Shown one piece after another: positions 8,680 to 17,080 of a stretch of DNA of 64,000 bases. Location: NCBI GenBank assembly GCA_023957125.1, contig JAMLHL010000003.1, forward strand, positions 62,001 through 126,000. The letters run 5' to 3'. How positions within the stretch are numbered: position 1 is the first letter of the stretch; each line of letters starts with the position of its first letter. This DNA is from Chitinophagaceae bacterium. Lineage in GTDB: Bacteria; Bacteroidota; Bacteroidia; Chitinophagales; Chitinophagaceae. Under the pieces are notes generated by a model. The model worked only from the letters and a program-made list of their open reading frames with translations. It had not been told where the DNA came from and searched no databases. A program made the translations under genes and the position numbers.

Positions 8680-9684
8680 TTATTGCTTAACCGCATCTAT
8701 TATTTTTTGAATCTCTTCAGGTGTAACCTGCCGGGCGCTGTTTCCCCAGCTCGTTCTTTCATGATTCATGATAGCCGCAATTTCCTCGGCGCTGAGCTTA
8801 TTGTCCGTTCCTACAGCGGGCATCGGCGGAAATCCTTCACTCTCCCTCCCGTTATAACCATTCATAATGATATTCACCATCGTTTCCGGATTATCATCCA
8901 GCACAATTTTACTGCCTTTTAAGGGGGGGAAGGCGCCTTTCAACCCTTCACCATTAGGCTGATGACAACTCTGGCAATTTGTTGCATACAGGGCTGCACC
9001 ATCCGGTCCCTTAGTTTCTCCCGTTCCGCCACCCGCCGTACTTTTCTCCTCCCTCTTATACAAAAATTCGGGAACCGGGCGCCCATCGGGTAAAGGCACC
9101 TGCTTCAGCGACTGAAGATAGGCTACCAGGTTTAAGGCATCGGCCTTTGCCACCACTTTCCCGGTTTTACCTTTTAAAAATTCCTCCGGAACATTCACCA
9201 CCACATCATCCTTTCCCGGTTCGTCTTTGATCGTAAACATCCAGGGGTAGGCGGGCATCACCGATTCCTTTACCACGATCCGGGGGTTGAACAGATGAAC
9301 CAGGTTCCATTCCCTGCTGGGCTGGCGGGTGCCAATATTGGTGAGGTCAGGACCGGTGCGTTCCGTACCCATCAGGGTGGCGGTATTGCGCCAGATATCG
9401 GTCCGGTGGATATCCGCATAATCTGCAGCTATACTTGGCCGTGAGCCCCATGTTTTGTCCATATCCAGGTTGCGCACCTGCTGCGTATGGCAGGCCACAC
9501 ACCCGTTGGCAATAAATACGGCTTTACCTTTAACGGCTTCCGCGCTCAAAGGTGGCGCATCCGGCAGAGGAGCATTATTCCGTTGGTTGCGAAACGCGGG
9601 CAGGATCGCCACCAGGATCGTCAGCCCCAGGAACATTATAAATGTTGCTCCAAACAATTTCTTTTGATTATCGAAAAATTCCAT
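8680..9684 (-). CDS. ccoO: cbb3-type cytochrome c oxidase subunit II (CcoO) fused to a second cytochrome c domain
   Basis: The 334-residue protein begins with one transmembrane anchor (FIMFLGLTILVAILPAF, residues 15-31). A CcoO-like monohaem domain follows with C62-x-x-C65-H66 (GCVACHTQQVRN) and the family stretch TERTGPDLTNIGTR; M143 in SVMPAYPW is the likely axial ligand. After a Gly-rich linker comes a second class-I cytochrome c domain with C237-x-x-C240-H241 (CQSCHQPNGEG). Classical CcoO ends after the first domain and a separate dihaem CcoP carries further haems. No ccoP is present here, so the extra domain may substitute as electron entry. It is translated 20 nt after ccoN. Confidence 0.9.
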   Translation of the reverse strand: MEFFDNQKKLFGATFIMFLGLTILVAILPAFRNQRNNAPLPDAPPLSAEAVKGKAVFIANGCVACHTQQVRNLDMDKTWGSRPSIAADYADIHRTDIWRNTATLMGTERTGPDLTNIGTRQPSREWNLVHLFNPRIVVKESVMPAYPWMFTIKDEPGKDDVVVNVPEEFLKGKTGKVVAKADALNLVAYLQSLKQVPLPDGRPVPEFLYKREEKSTAGGGTGETKGPDGAALYATNCQSCHQPNGEGLKGAFPPLKGSKIVLDDNPETMVNIIMNGYNGRESEGFPPMPAVGTDNKLSAEEIAAIMNHERTSWGNSARQVTPEEIQKIIDAVKQ

Positions 9685-9704
9685 GTCAGTGATTCAATTT
9701 GTAA

Positions 9705-11900
9705 TCAAATAGTACCTTCTTCTTTCTTAGCAGCCAGTTTTTCAAAGGCCGCTTCTTTTACGTCCACAATACCTCTGCCGCTCAGCATCCTATACACATT
9801 ATAGGCAAAAAACAAATGCGCGATCCACATCAAACTACCGCCCACGGCTCTCCACAACCAATAGGGCGCGGAAAACACAACCCCTTCCATAAACGGTTTC
9901 CCCTCTATCCACATCAGTCCCTTTAAAGTACTGCCATACATCAACGGGACGGTATAAAACAACAAACCGATCAATGCAAACCAGAAATGAGCGCCCACGG
10001 TAATCTGGGGCGCTTCCCGGTCGGTAAGTCGTGGTATGATAGTGTATGCGCCTGCCCATACAAAAAACGAAATAATGCCATACATCGTAAGATGAGAATG
10101 GGCCACCGTGAAGTCTGTGAAATGCCAGGCAAGATTGGTAGAACGGAAGGCTTCTGCAGTACCCTGCAGAGAGCCGGTAAAGTAGAAAATAATCCCTACC
10201 AGGTAAAAAGGCAAGGTGTAGCTGTCTGCAATTTTATGCCATCCACCCTTAAAGGTCATTAAAAAATTGGTGGTTCCCGCCACTACCGGGATCACCATGC
10301 CCACGCTGCCCACAATGGCTACTGTCTGCAACCACCAGGGTATGGAACTGAATATAAAATGATGCGTACCAATAAGCGTATAAAACAGGATCTGTGTCCA
10401 GTAAGCCAGTATTCCCAGGCTGTAAGAATAAATCGGCCGGTTCAACTGCTGGGGAAGATAATAATATACCAGCCCCAGCGTCATCATCATAAACCACATG
10501 CCTACGCCCATATGCATATAATACCCCTGGATGATCGTTTCTCCCAAACCATCCTGCCACCAGGGAATATAAGCCACAACGGAAATAACCAGCCCGAAGA
10601 TCAGTGCGGCTACAATATACCAGTTAGAGATATAAATTTCCTTAGTGGTACGCCGGGCAATCGTGCGTAAAAAATTAATGAGGGTAAGCACAAGCGCTAT
10701 CCCAAACAACAACATGATCGGCCATATATATTCGCGGTATTCCCCGCCACCGTTGTTGATGCCGGCCATCAGCGATATGGATCCTACTAAAACCGAAGCA
10801 TTGATCAAATAAAGGGAATACCAGCCCAGTTTATAGCTTGCCAAACGGGTATTGCTTACTCTTGGTACGGTATAATAGGCCAAACCAAGCATTCCCAAAG
10901 ACGCCCATCCCCAGAACACGGCATTGGTATGGACCGGGCGCAAACGGCCAAAACTCAGCCAGCTGAGATGATCCGCATCGGGCGCTACAAATTTTATCCC
11001 TATATATTCCCCAATGGTAGTACCAAACAATAGCCAGAAAGTGGCGCAGCCGATATACCAGATCACCAGCTTTGATAATTGTGGATCCACGTTGGGGCGC
11101 TTGGCCGCTCTTTTCTTTTGAACAACTACGGGCAGCGCACTGCTCAGGTTTACGTTGCTGATAAGCCCCTTTTCGTCTCTCGGCTCAAGTCCGCCTGACA
11201 ATTCATTATTGCTGAGCCGGTAATCCAAAGCCTCTTTGCGTTGCAACAAGGCAGAACGCGTATCGGCATCCGGCGGCGTGGCCAGATATTCAGCCAATTG
11301 CTCCGCCTCGGCCATATTAAGCCGGTTGCGGTTTTGCCGCGTAAGGTTAAGCACTTTGATGATCATAAACACCAGCCCCGCCCCGATAGGTATGACCAAT
11401 AAAGCAATGGTAATAATAATACCCGTTTCCCCAAGGATCGAATCTCTGCTGGGTGCAGCGCTTTGGGCAAACAACATGCCACCTTTCAACAACAGCAACA
11501 CAAAAACGGCCATACTTTTTAACAGCCGGGGAAGATTTTGCGGGGAAGATTTTGAAGAATCTCCCTTCTTTTCCAAATCCAGGTAGGCTGCTATCTGGTT
11601 GCTGTTCAGATCGGCAATATAACCATCGAAGTTTTTTGCAGCATTCCGCTGTTGGAGTCTTTTTTTCATCCTGATCATTTCACGGGTCTTAAGTTTTAGA
11701 TACAATACGGCAACGAGCATAAAAAAAACCACTATAAAAAGAAACAATACCAAACCATCCAGATGCTCAAAATAGAAAGCCGGTTTCCCGGCAGTTTGGG
11801 CATGCAGGGGCATAAAGTACAGCAATGCGGCAGCCAATAACAACCCTTTCATAAGCTGAGTAAACCATTTATATTCCATATAACCGTTATGTCTATTCAT
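9705..11900 (-). CDS. ccoN: cbb3-type haem-copper oxidase subunit I (CcoN) with a duplicated N-terminal extension
   Basis: The catalytic core (about residues 270-720) has the haem-b ligand candidate H324 (RPVHTNAVFWGW), CuB ligands H463 and H513/H514 (IGTHHFIF), and haem ligands H601/H603 (VAHSHLTMYG). Y507, six residues before H513, matches the cross-linked tyrosine of cbb3 oxidases. The NO-reductase glutamate four residues after the helix VI histidine is absent (H463-M-G-V-G), so O2 rather than NO reduction is favoured. The first ~250 residues hold two similar modules, each a hydrophobic entry segment ending in AQ, one more transmembrane helix, a basic coiled stretch and a YL-ending helix (IAAYL, LAEYL). 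The enzyme should couple cytochrome c oxidation to low-oxygen respiration. A shorter start (MEYKW, 11879) is possible. Confidence 0.9.
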   Translation of the reverse strand: MNRHNGYMEYKWFTQLMKGLLLAAALLYFMPLHAQTAGKPAFYFEHLDGLVLFLFIVVFFMLVAVLYLKLKTREMIRMKKRLQQRNAAKNFDGYIADLNSNQIAAYLDLEKKGDSSKSSPQNLPRLLKSMAVFVLLLLKGGMLFAQSAAPSRDSILGETGIIITIALLVIPIGAGLVFMIIKVLNLTRQNRNRLNMAEAEQLAEYLATPPDADTRSALLQRKEALDYRLSNNELSGGLEPRDEKGLISNVNLSSALPVVVQKKRAAKRPNVDPQLSKLVIWYIGCATFWLLFGTTIGEYIGIKFVAPDADHLSWLSFGRLRPVHTNAVFWGWASLGMLGLAYYTVPRVSNTRLASYKLGWYSLYLINASVLVGSISLMAGINNGGGEYREYIWPIMLLFGIALVLTLINFLRTIARRTTKEIYISNWYIVAALIFGLVISVVAYIPWWQDGLGETIIQGYYMHMGVGMWFMMMTLGLVYYYLPQQLNRPIYSYSLGILAYWTQILFYTLIGTHHFIFSSIPWWLQTVAIVGSVGMVIPVVAGTTNFLMTFKGGWHKIADSYTLPFYLVGIIFYFTGSLQGTAEAFRSTNLAWHFTDFTVAHSHLTMYGIISFFVWAGAYTIIPRLTDREAPQITVGAHFWFALIGLLFYTVPLMYGSTLKGLMWIEGKPFMEGVVFSAPYWLWRAVGGSLMWIAHLFFAYNVYRMLSGRGIVDVKEAAFEKLAAKKEEGTI

Positions 11901-11911
11901 TAAACGATCAC

Positions 11912-11952
11912 AAAAACCCGGTTTTTCGCGCTAACTAATATAAAAAACCGGG
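11912..11952 (-). terminator. Rho-independent terminator after the Rrf2 gene
   Basis: A perfect 10-bp inverted repeat (CCCGGTTTTT at 11917-11926 and AAAAACCGGG at 11943-11952) is followed on the minus strand by a T-run. It lies between the Rrf2 stop and the ccoN start, so it should separate the regulator from the oxidase operon. Confidence 0.75.
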
Positions 11953-11986
11953 ATTATCCAGGTTATCCGGCGTCTTCTGCCAGAAA

Positions 11987-12421
11987 TCATACCCTCTTTA
12001 AAAAGATCAATTTCTTTTCCAGTCGTTCGTTAAAATCTGCCAGTTTGGCCGACTGCAGCATATCCTGAATTTCCTTCCTGATCTTCTTAAATCTTCGGTG
12101 CAGCGGACACGGCTTCTCTTCAGAACATTCGCTTAGCCCCAGGGCACATCCCGAAAAAATCTTATCGCCATCCATTGCCCGCACGATATCCGCCAGGGTA
12201 CATTCCATATCCTGCGCCTCAAGATAAAATCCTCCGCCCGGTCCTTTTACAGACCGCACTAATTTCTTACGGCTAAGCTCCTGCAAAATTTTAGCAGTGA
12301 AATGTTCGGGTGAATTGATCCCGTCTGCAATATCCCTGATCCCTGTTTTATTCCCACACCTCGACCTATGGCCTACAAAAAGCATGGCTCTCAAGGCATA
12401 TTCGCAGCTTTTTGAAAACAT
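11987..12421 (-). CDS. Rrf2-family transcriptional regulator (NsrR/IscR-like, Fe-S type)
   Basis: The 144-residue protein has the Rrf2 winged-helix N-terminus (FSKSCEYALRAMLFV) and the conserved LVRSVKGPGGGFYL wing near residues 55-67. Three cysteines that could hold a [2Fe-2S] or [4Fe-4S] cluster are present: C92, C99 and C105 (GCALGLSECSEEKPCPLH). Rrf2 proteins of this type sense NO or Fe-S status. Position between the oxidase operon and the haem-copper-like gene makes these genes, and perhaps the globin and hemerythrin genes, its likely targets. A TATCTTTG -7 element lies 18 nt upstream of the start and a terminator follows, so it looks monocistronic. Confidence 0.92.
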   Translation of the reverse strand: MFSKSCEYALRAMLFVGHRSRCGNKTGIRDIADGINSPEHFTAKILQELSRKKLVRSVKGPGGGFYLEAQDMECTLADIVRAMDGDKIFSGCALGLSECSEEKPCPLHRRFKKIRKEIQDMLQSAKLADFNERLEKKLIFLKRV

Positions 12422-12439
12422 GAACCCTTATTTATGCTG

Positions 12440-12447
12440 CAAAGATA
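12440..12447 (-). promoter_or_regulatory. -7 promoter element of the Rrf2 gene (TATCTTTG)
   Basis: This exact TAnnTTTG match on the minus strand lies 18 nt upstream of the ATG at 12421. A weak -33 (CTTT) occurs 19 nt further upstream. Transcription would start near 12435. Confidence 0.6.
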
Positions 12448-12501
12448 ATGGACAATTCCCTAATAAAAGAGTTTTGCATCCTGTATCATAATTTATTACT
12501 G

Positions 12502-13713
12502 CTAAATCGGTTTTCGCTGGCTGACATTCAGGAACAACAACCCGGTAAACATCACCAAAGCGGCTCCAAGAAGCAGCTCATTGGTATAGGGCACACTGGT
12601 ATAGCTGATAGCGCCCACGCCCTGGATGAACAGCACCAGTTCATTAAGAATAATACCTAAAATAAAAATCACAATCCCCGTAACAGCCGTTTTATTGATC
12701 TGCATGAACCCGTTAATAACAACATAGCCTAAAAGGAAAAGCGTGAAAACACCTAACAATACCAGATGAAGATAACCGATCACGATAGACCGGAACCCGA
12801 AAGCCAGCTTACTGAGGGCGGGCACCGTTGAACTGGCCTGCAACACGATTTTTATTGCAAGCGCCACCACCGAAAGCCCGATCAGCCATTTACCCGGGAA
12901 TGAAACAAAAGAAATTAAACGTTTCAAATGAGGTTTTACGGACTGGAAAAGCAGGAAAAACCCAAGAAGCTGAAAGACTACCGCAACTATGACCAGGATA
13001 TAAACCCAAAAAGGAATTGGCAACCATAAAGCAGATAAAAAGTAAGCCGGGATACAGGATGCCGCAAACAGCCGGAAAATGGTCTTCCCGGCCTTTAACT
13101 GAATCTTCCAGTCATTTAGTTTATGCACCAGTAAACCCGTACAGGAAAAAAAGAACCAGCCGTTATATTGAAAATGTAAATAATAATAGGACGATGCCAG
13201 ATACTGATCCGGATGAGCCGTTTTAGTAAGCATCATCAGGGATAGCGCAAATGCGCCCACCGAAGAAAGTACGTTAAAAGAAAGAGCGGCTTTAAACCAG
13301 GGATCACCCGGGCTTTTTTGCTCCCCGCGGTTGAGATCACGCCAATATACAAAGGTGAAAATAAAAGCCACGAAAATAGACAGGGTAGTAAAGCTGATCG
13401 AATACAGCCCGTAACCCTGAACGGGAAACGTGAGCAACATACCATAAGCGGTAATCAGGTTGCAATACAGGATCCAGGCGTATTTTCTAAACGGATTTTG
13501 CTGTTTTGTATCCAAACGGGCAACCAGCAATACCATTATCAACTGGGTTACCCAGCCATTAAAAGCAAAGTGGGAATGCGCATCCAGCAAATACTTCTGG
13601 TTAACAAAAGGCAACGAATAAGCAATTTTATAGCGCAATAAAACGCCGATAAAAGAAACCAGCAAAAGACTAAAGACGGACACTCTGAACCAGCCCGTGG
13701 CATTTTTAACCAT
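12502..13713 (-). CDS. Multi-pass membrane protein resembling haem-copper oxidase subunit I / NnrS-like
   Basis: The 403-residue protein has about twelve transmembrane segments. Intramembrane histidines occur in contexts reminiscent of haem-copper subunit I: H46 and H48 (DAHSHFAFNGW), H180 (YYYLHFQYNGWFFF) and H316 (IGYLHLVLLG). The tandem HH pair of helix VII that completes CuB is not visible, so it is unlikely to be a working oxidase. A haem- or copper-binding accessory or NO-related role (as proposed for NnrS) is inference from residues and position. It lies between the Rrf2 and Crp/Fnr regulator genes of the respiratory island, 42 nt downstream of the Crp/Fnr stop, so it may be cotranscribed with that gene. 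Confidence 0.7.
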   Translation of the reverse strand: MVKNATGWFRVSVFSLLLVSFIGVLLRYKIAYSLPFVNQKYLLDAHSHFAFNGWVTQLIMVLLVARLDTKQQNPFRKYAWILYCNLITAYGMLLTFPVQGYGLYSISFTTLSIFVAFIFTFVYWRDLNRGEQKSPGDPWFKAALSFNVLSSVGAFALSLMMLTKTAHPDQYLASSYYYLHFQYNGWFFFSCTGLLVHKLNDWKIQLKAGKTIFRLFAASCIPAYFLSALWLPIPFWVYILVIVAVVFQLLGFFLLFQSVKPHLKRLISFVSFPGKWLIGLSVVALAIKIVLQASSTVPALSKLAFGFRSIVIGYLHLVLLGVFTLFLLGYVVINGFMQINKTAVTGIVIFILGIILNELVLFIQGVGAISYTSVPYTNELLLGAALVMFTGLLFLNVSQRKPI

Positions 13714-13755
13714 ATCCTGATCTTATGTTTTTTTACAAAAGAACAAACTAATCCA

Positions 13756-14379
13756 TCAATGAGATATGATTGGAGTCATATCCGATAGGTAAACTTTCCC
13801 TTTGTCAATAGAAAGGGTTTTCTTTTGCTCCAATTGTTTTACGGCGCGGATAACGGTTTCAACACGCAGCCCCACCATACCGGCGAGTTCTTTCCGGGTC
13901 AGCAAAAGTCTGTTGCCGGCAAAACAAACTTTCGTTTTATATCGCGCCAGATAGTTTAAGAGAGTAACCAGCCGGTACTCCGGGTCGCTGTGAGTAAGCA
14001 CTTTTATAAGGAGATGCTTATAACGCAAACGTTCGGCCAATAATTTTGTAAATCTGAAATGGATATCCGGGTGTTCCTCAAGCAACTGGTGGAAAAGAGG
14101 CAATTTCAGCCGGATCAGTGTTGAAGGTTCTTCGGCCACTACTTTAGCGTCATAAGGCTCCCTGTCAAACAGGGAACCAACCCCAAAACTGTCTCCGTCA
14201 TCTACAAACTCATGGATAAATTCTCTTCCGTCATCATCCACATGCATCCATTTCAACCTGCCTTTCACCAACTGAAAATAAAACAATGCAATCTCCCCCT
14301 CCTGACAGACGATCTCCTCCTTCATTACTTCTTTTAACGAGGCTCCGTACTCCATAAGCAAACCAATATCTATCATCAT
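13756..14379 (-). CDS. Crp/Fnr-family transcriptional regulator
   Basis: The 207-residue protein has an N-terminal cyclic-nucleotide-binding-type beta-roll (about residues 20-115; DDGDSFGVGSLFDREPY) and a C-terminal winged helix. The recognition helix GLRVETVIRAVKQ keeps the Val-Glu-x-x-x-Arg pattern that Fnr uses to read TTGAT half-sites, with Ile in place of the Fnr serine. The N-terminal cysteine cluster of Fnr is missing, so it is not a [4Fe-4S] Fnr. A Dnr/NnrR-like NO or redox role would suit the location. It is divergent from the cytochrome c-nosZ operon, and a TTGAT-N4-CTCAA box lies in the shared intergenic region. ATG ATG gives two adjacent possible starts. Confidence 0.92.
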   Translation of the reverse strand: MMIDIGLLMEYGASLKEVMKEEIVCQEGEIALFYFQLVKGRLKWMHVDDDGREFIHEFVDDGDSFGVGSLFDREPYDAKVVAEEPSTLIRLKLPLFHQLLEEHPDIHFRFTKLLAERLRYKHLLIKVLTHSDPEYRLVTLLNYLARYKTKVCFAGNRLLLTRKELAGMVGLRVETVIRAVKQLEQKKTLSIDKGKVYLSDMTPIISH

Positions 14380-14448
14380 CTTTTGCTCAACATTTACTTT
14401 AGAACTTATTTTACACCACCGGCAACCTGATATGTATCATACCAATTT

Positions 14449-14462
14449 TTGATTGTACTCAA
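14449..14462. promoter_or_regulatory. Candidate Fnr/Dnr-type box (TTGAT-N4-CTCAA)
   Basis: The sequence TTGATTGTACTCAA matches TTGAT-N4-ATCAA at nine of ten positions. It lies in the divergent region between the Crp/Fnr gene and the cytochrome c-nosZ operon, about 80 nt upstream of the predicted nosZ-operon transcription start. Confidence 0.6.
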
Positions 14463-14500
14463 CCAAATATCATCGAAGATACCCAACATTTGCAATATGA

Positions 14501-14531
14501 TTTGCCTCATATAATAATTAAAATATACTTG
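14501..14531 (+). promoter_or_regulatory. Promoter of the cytochrome c-nosZ operon (TTTG-N19-TATACTTG)
   Basis: A -33 TTTG (14501-14504) is followed after exactly 19 nt by TATACTTG (14524-14531), one mismatch from the Bacteroidota consensus. The start point would be near 14536, giving a leader of about 24 nt before the ATG at 14560. Confidence 0.65.
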
Positions 14532-14559
14532 GTAATCTTGTACTTAAAAAATTATTGGT

Positions 14560-15039
14560 ATGAAAAAATTTCTTGTTAGCGGTACAATTGCACTCACTAT
14601 TTTCGCCTGCGGTAATCCGGGGCAAAATTCTACTGAAACCTCTTCAACACCGGCTGCTTCTACAGAGGCTACTGCAAATGGCAATCCGAGTTACGATCCC
14701 AAGAGAGGGGAGGGTAAGTTTGAAAACATGGAATTACCGGCCACTTTAGATGTAGCCATGGCCGAAAAAGGGAAACAGATTTACGAAGTGAAATGTGCAA
14801 GTTGTCACAAACTCAGTGATGAGCGGCTGGTAGGCCCCGGATGGAAAGGCGTTAGCGCCAAGCACAAACCTGAGTGGATTATGAACTTTATCACCAACCC
14901 CGATGCAATGATAGATCAGGACCCCGAATTACAGGCTCAACTGGAAATATGCCTGGTTCGGATGCCCGACCAGAATCTGAGTGATGACGACGCAAGACAA
15001 TTATTGGAATTTATGCGGCAGAATGACGGGGTGAAATAA
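14560..15039 (+). CDS. Monohaem cytochrome c lipoprotein, probable electron donor to NosZ
   Basis: The 159-residue protein has a lipobox (TIFAC, Cys17), then a Ser/Thr/Ala-rich tether to about residue 45. A class-I cytochrome c domain follows with C79-x-x-C82-H83 (CASCHKL) and axial ligand M135 (VRMPDQ). Lipid anchoring would hold it at a membrane facing NosZ. It is the first gene of an operon with nosZ, which starts 38 nt after its stop. Clade II nos clusters often encode such cytochromes in place of the NosR donor system, and no nosR is present here. The donor role is inference from this context. Confidence 0.9.
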   Translation: MKKFLVSGTIALTIFACGNPGQNSTETSSTPAASTEATANGNPSYDPKRGEGKFENMELPATLDVAMAEKGKQIYEVKCASCHKLSDERLVGPGWKGVSAKHKPEWIMNFITNPDAMIDQDPELQAQLEICLVRMPDQNLSDDDARQLLEFMRQNDGVK

Positions 15040-15077
15040 AATGAAATCATTTTCATTTTTTAAATATACCTATTAAT

Positions 15078-17069
15078 ATGAAACTTGCACAAAGTACATT
15101 AGCGGCGTTGGCCATTGCCACACTGCTTGGCGGCATGAATGCCTGCAAACCCAAAAGCGCCGGATCTGCAGTTAGCGGCAATGCTGCCGAAAAAGTGTAT
15201 GTTCCGCCCGGAAAATACGATGAATTTTACAACTTCGTTTCCGGCGGGTTCAGCGGCCAGCTATCTGTTTATGGGCTACCTTCCGGAAGATTGTTACGCG
15301 TTATCCCGGTATTTTCTGTTGATCCTGAAAAAGGATGGGGGTTCAGCGAAGAAACCAAACCTATGCTCAACACTTCTCACGGCTTTGTTCCCTGGGACGA
15401 TCTGCACCACGTGAATATGTCTCAAACCAATGGTGAAATAGACGGTCGCTGGGTGTTTGTAAACGGGAACAATACGCCCAGGGTGGCCAGGGTGGATCTT
15501 AAAACCTTCAGAACCGCCGAAATCCTGGAACTGCCCAACAGCGCCGGGAACCACTCTTCACCCTTCATCACGGAGAATACGGAATATGTGGTTGCAGGAA
15601 CCCGCTTTAGTGTACCCTTAGACAATGTAAGCGGTGACGTACCTATTGATACGTATAAGAAAAACTTTAAAGGAACTGTTTCATTTATAAGCGTTGATAA
15701 AGACAACGGTCAGATGGATATTGCTTTCCAGATTGAAACCCCGGGAGTGAATTTCGACCTGAGCCACGCCGGCAAGGGGCCCTCTCACGGCTGGTTTTTC
15801 TTCTCCTGTTATAATACAGAACAGGCTTACACGCTACAGGAAGTGAATGCGTCTAAAAACGACAAGGACTTCATCATGGCTGTGAACTGGAAGAAAGCCG
15901 AGGAATACCTCAAGGCGGGAAAAGGTAAAAAAGTGCAGGTAAAATACGCGCACAACACCTACAGCGATGAAAACCACAGCGCCACTTCTGAAATCAGGAA
16001 GGAGGTAACCGTGCTGAGTTCAAGCGAACTGGAAGGATTGTGCTATTTCATACCCTGTCCCAAGTCGCCACACGGTTGCGACGTGGATCCTACCGGGGAA
16101 TATATTGTAGGCAGCGGTAAATTGGCGGCCCTGATCCCGGTATTCTCTTTCACTAAAATGCTAAAAGCCATAGAAGATAAGGCTTATGAAGGAGATTACG
16201 GCGGCATACCGGTGATCAAATACGAAGCTGCTTTGCACGGCGAAGTGCAAAAGCCGGGTCTGGGACCTTTGCACACCGAATTTGACGGAAAAGGAAATGC
16301 CATTACCTCCATGTTCGTATCATCCGAACTGGTAAAATGGAATATTCAGAGCCTTCAGGTGGTTGACCGTGTTCCCACTTATTATTCGGTAGGGCACCTG
16401 ATGATCCCCGGCGGCGATTCGAGGAAACCGGATGCGAAATATGTGATAGCTTACAACAAAATCACAAAAGACAGGTATTTGCCCACAGGGCCGGAACTGT
16501 CTCAAAGCGCCCAGTTGTACGACATAACAGGGGATAAGATGCAATTGATACTGGATTTTCCAACCATCGGAGAGCCACACTATGCGCAGGCGGTAAGGGC
16601 GGAAAAGATAAGGGATAATTCTCTCAAAATATTTAAAATTGAGGATAACAAACACCCTTATGCAGCCAAAGGTGAAAAAGAAACCAAAGTGGTTCGGGAA
16701 GGAAACAAAGTACATGTATATTTAACAGAGATCCGTTCTCACCTCACGCCCGATAATATTGAGGGAATTCGTGTGGGCGATGAAGTGTATTTCCATGTAA
16801 CAAACCTCGAACAGGATTGGGACATTCCGCACGGCTTTGCCATCAAAGGCGCCGACAACGGCGAGCTGTTGGTAATGCCCGGCGAAACCAGCACGCTGAA
16901 GTGGGTGCCCAACCGGGTAGGTATCTTCCCCATGTATTGTACCGATTTCTGCAGTGCGCTGCACCAGGAAATGTCGGGGTACATCAGGGTGTCTCCCGCG
17001 GGTAGCAACGTGCCCATCAAATGGGGTACAGGTGAAACCGCACCGGAAGACAATACCTCCGGACAGTAA
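15078..17069 (+). CDS. nosZ: Nitrous-oxide reductase, clade II, Sec/lipoprotein type
   Basis: The 663-residue enzyme reduces N2O to N2. The N-terminal seven-bladed propeller should hold the CuZ centre, with visible histidines such as DDLHHVNMS and SHGWFFFSCYN. The C-terminal cupredoxin domain carries CuA ligands H585 (IPHGFAIKG), C621, C625, H629 and M632 (CTDFCSALHQEMSG). The signal sequence lacks a Tat twin arginine and ends NACKPK, so export is by Sec, probably with lipid anchoring at that Cys. This and the missing nosR identify the clade II (atypical) form. It is cotranscribed with the preceding cytochrome c gene and closed by a strong terminator. The chain is intact. Confidence 0.97.
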   Translation: MKLAQSTLAALAIATLLGGMNACKPKSAGSAVSGNAAEKVYVPPGKYDEFYNFVSGGFSGQLSVYGLPSGRLLRVIPVFSVDPEKGWGFSEETKPMLNTSHGFVPWDDLHHVNMSQTNGEIDGRWVFVNGNNTPRVARVDLKTFRTAEILELPNSAGNHSSPFITENTEYVVAGTRFSVPLDNVSGDVPIDTYKKNFKGTVSFISVDKDNGQMDIAFQIETPGVNFDLSHAGKGPSHGWFFFSCYNTEQAYTLQEVNASKNDKDFIMAVNWKKAEEYLKAGKGKKVQVKYAHNTYSDENHSATSEIRKEVTVLSSSELEGLCYFIPCPKSPHGCDVDPTGEYIVGSGKLAALIPVFSFTKMLKAIEDKAYEGDYGGIPVIKYEAALHGEVQKPGLGPLHTEFDGKGNAITSMFVSSELVKWNIQSLQVVDRVPTYYSVGHLMIPGGDSRKPDAKYVIAYNKITKDRYLPTGPELSQSAQLYDITGDKMQLILDFPTIGEPHYAQAVRAEKIRDNSLKIFKIEDNKHPYAAKGEKETKVVREGNKVHVYLTEIRSHLTPDNIEGIRVGDEVYFHVTNLEQDWDIPHGFAIKGADNGELLVMPGETSTLKWVPNRVGIFPMYCTDFCSALHQEMSGYIRVSPAGSNVPIKWGTGETAPEDNTSGQ

Positions 17070-17080
17070 AATCTTAATTA

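Noticed and set aside
9705..11900. Considered a nitric-oxide reductase because of its NO/N2O neighbourhood and the HSHLTMYG motif
   Set aside because: Tyr507 with the HH pair six residues on is the cbb3 oxidase pattern, and the glutamate expected four residues after the helix VI histidine in NOR is absent.
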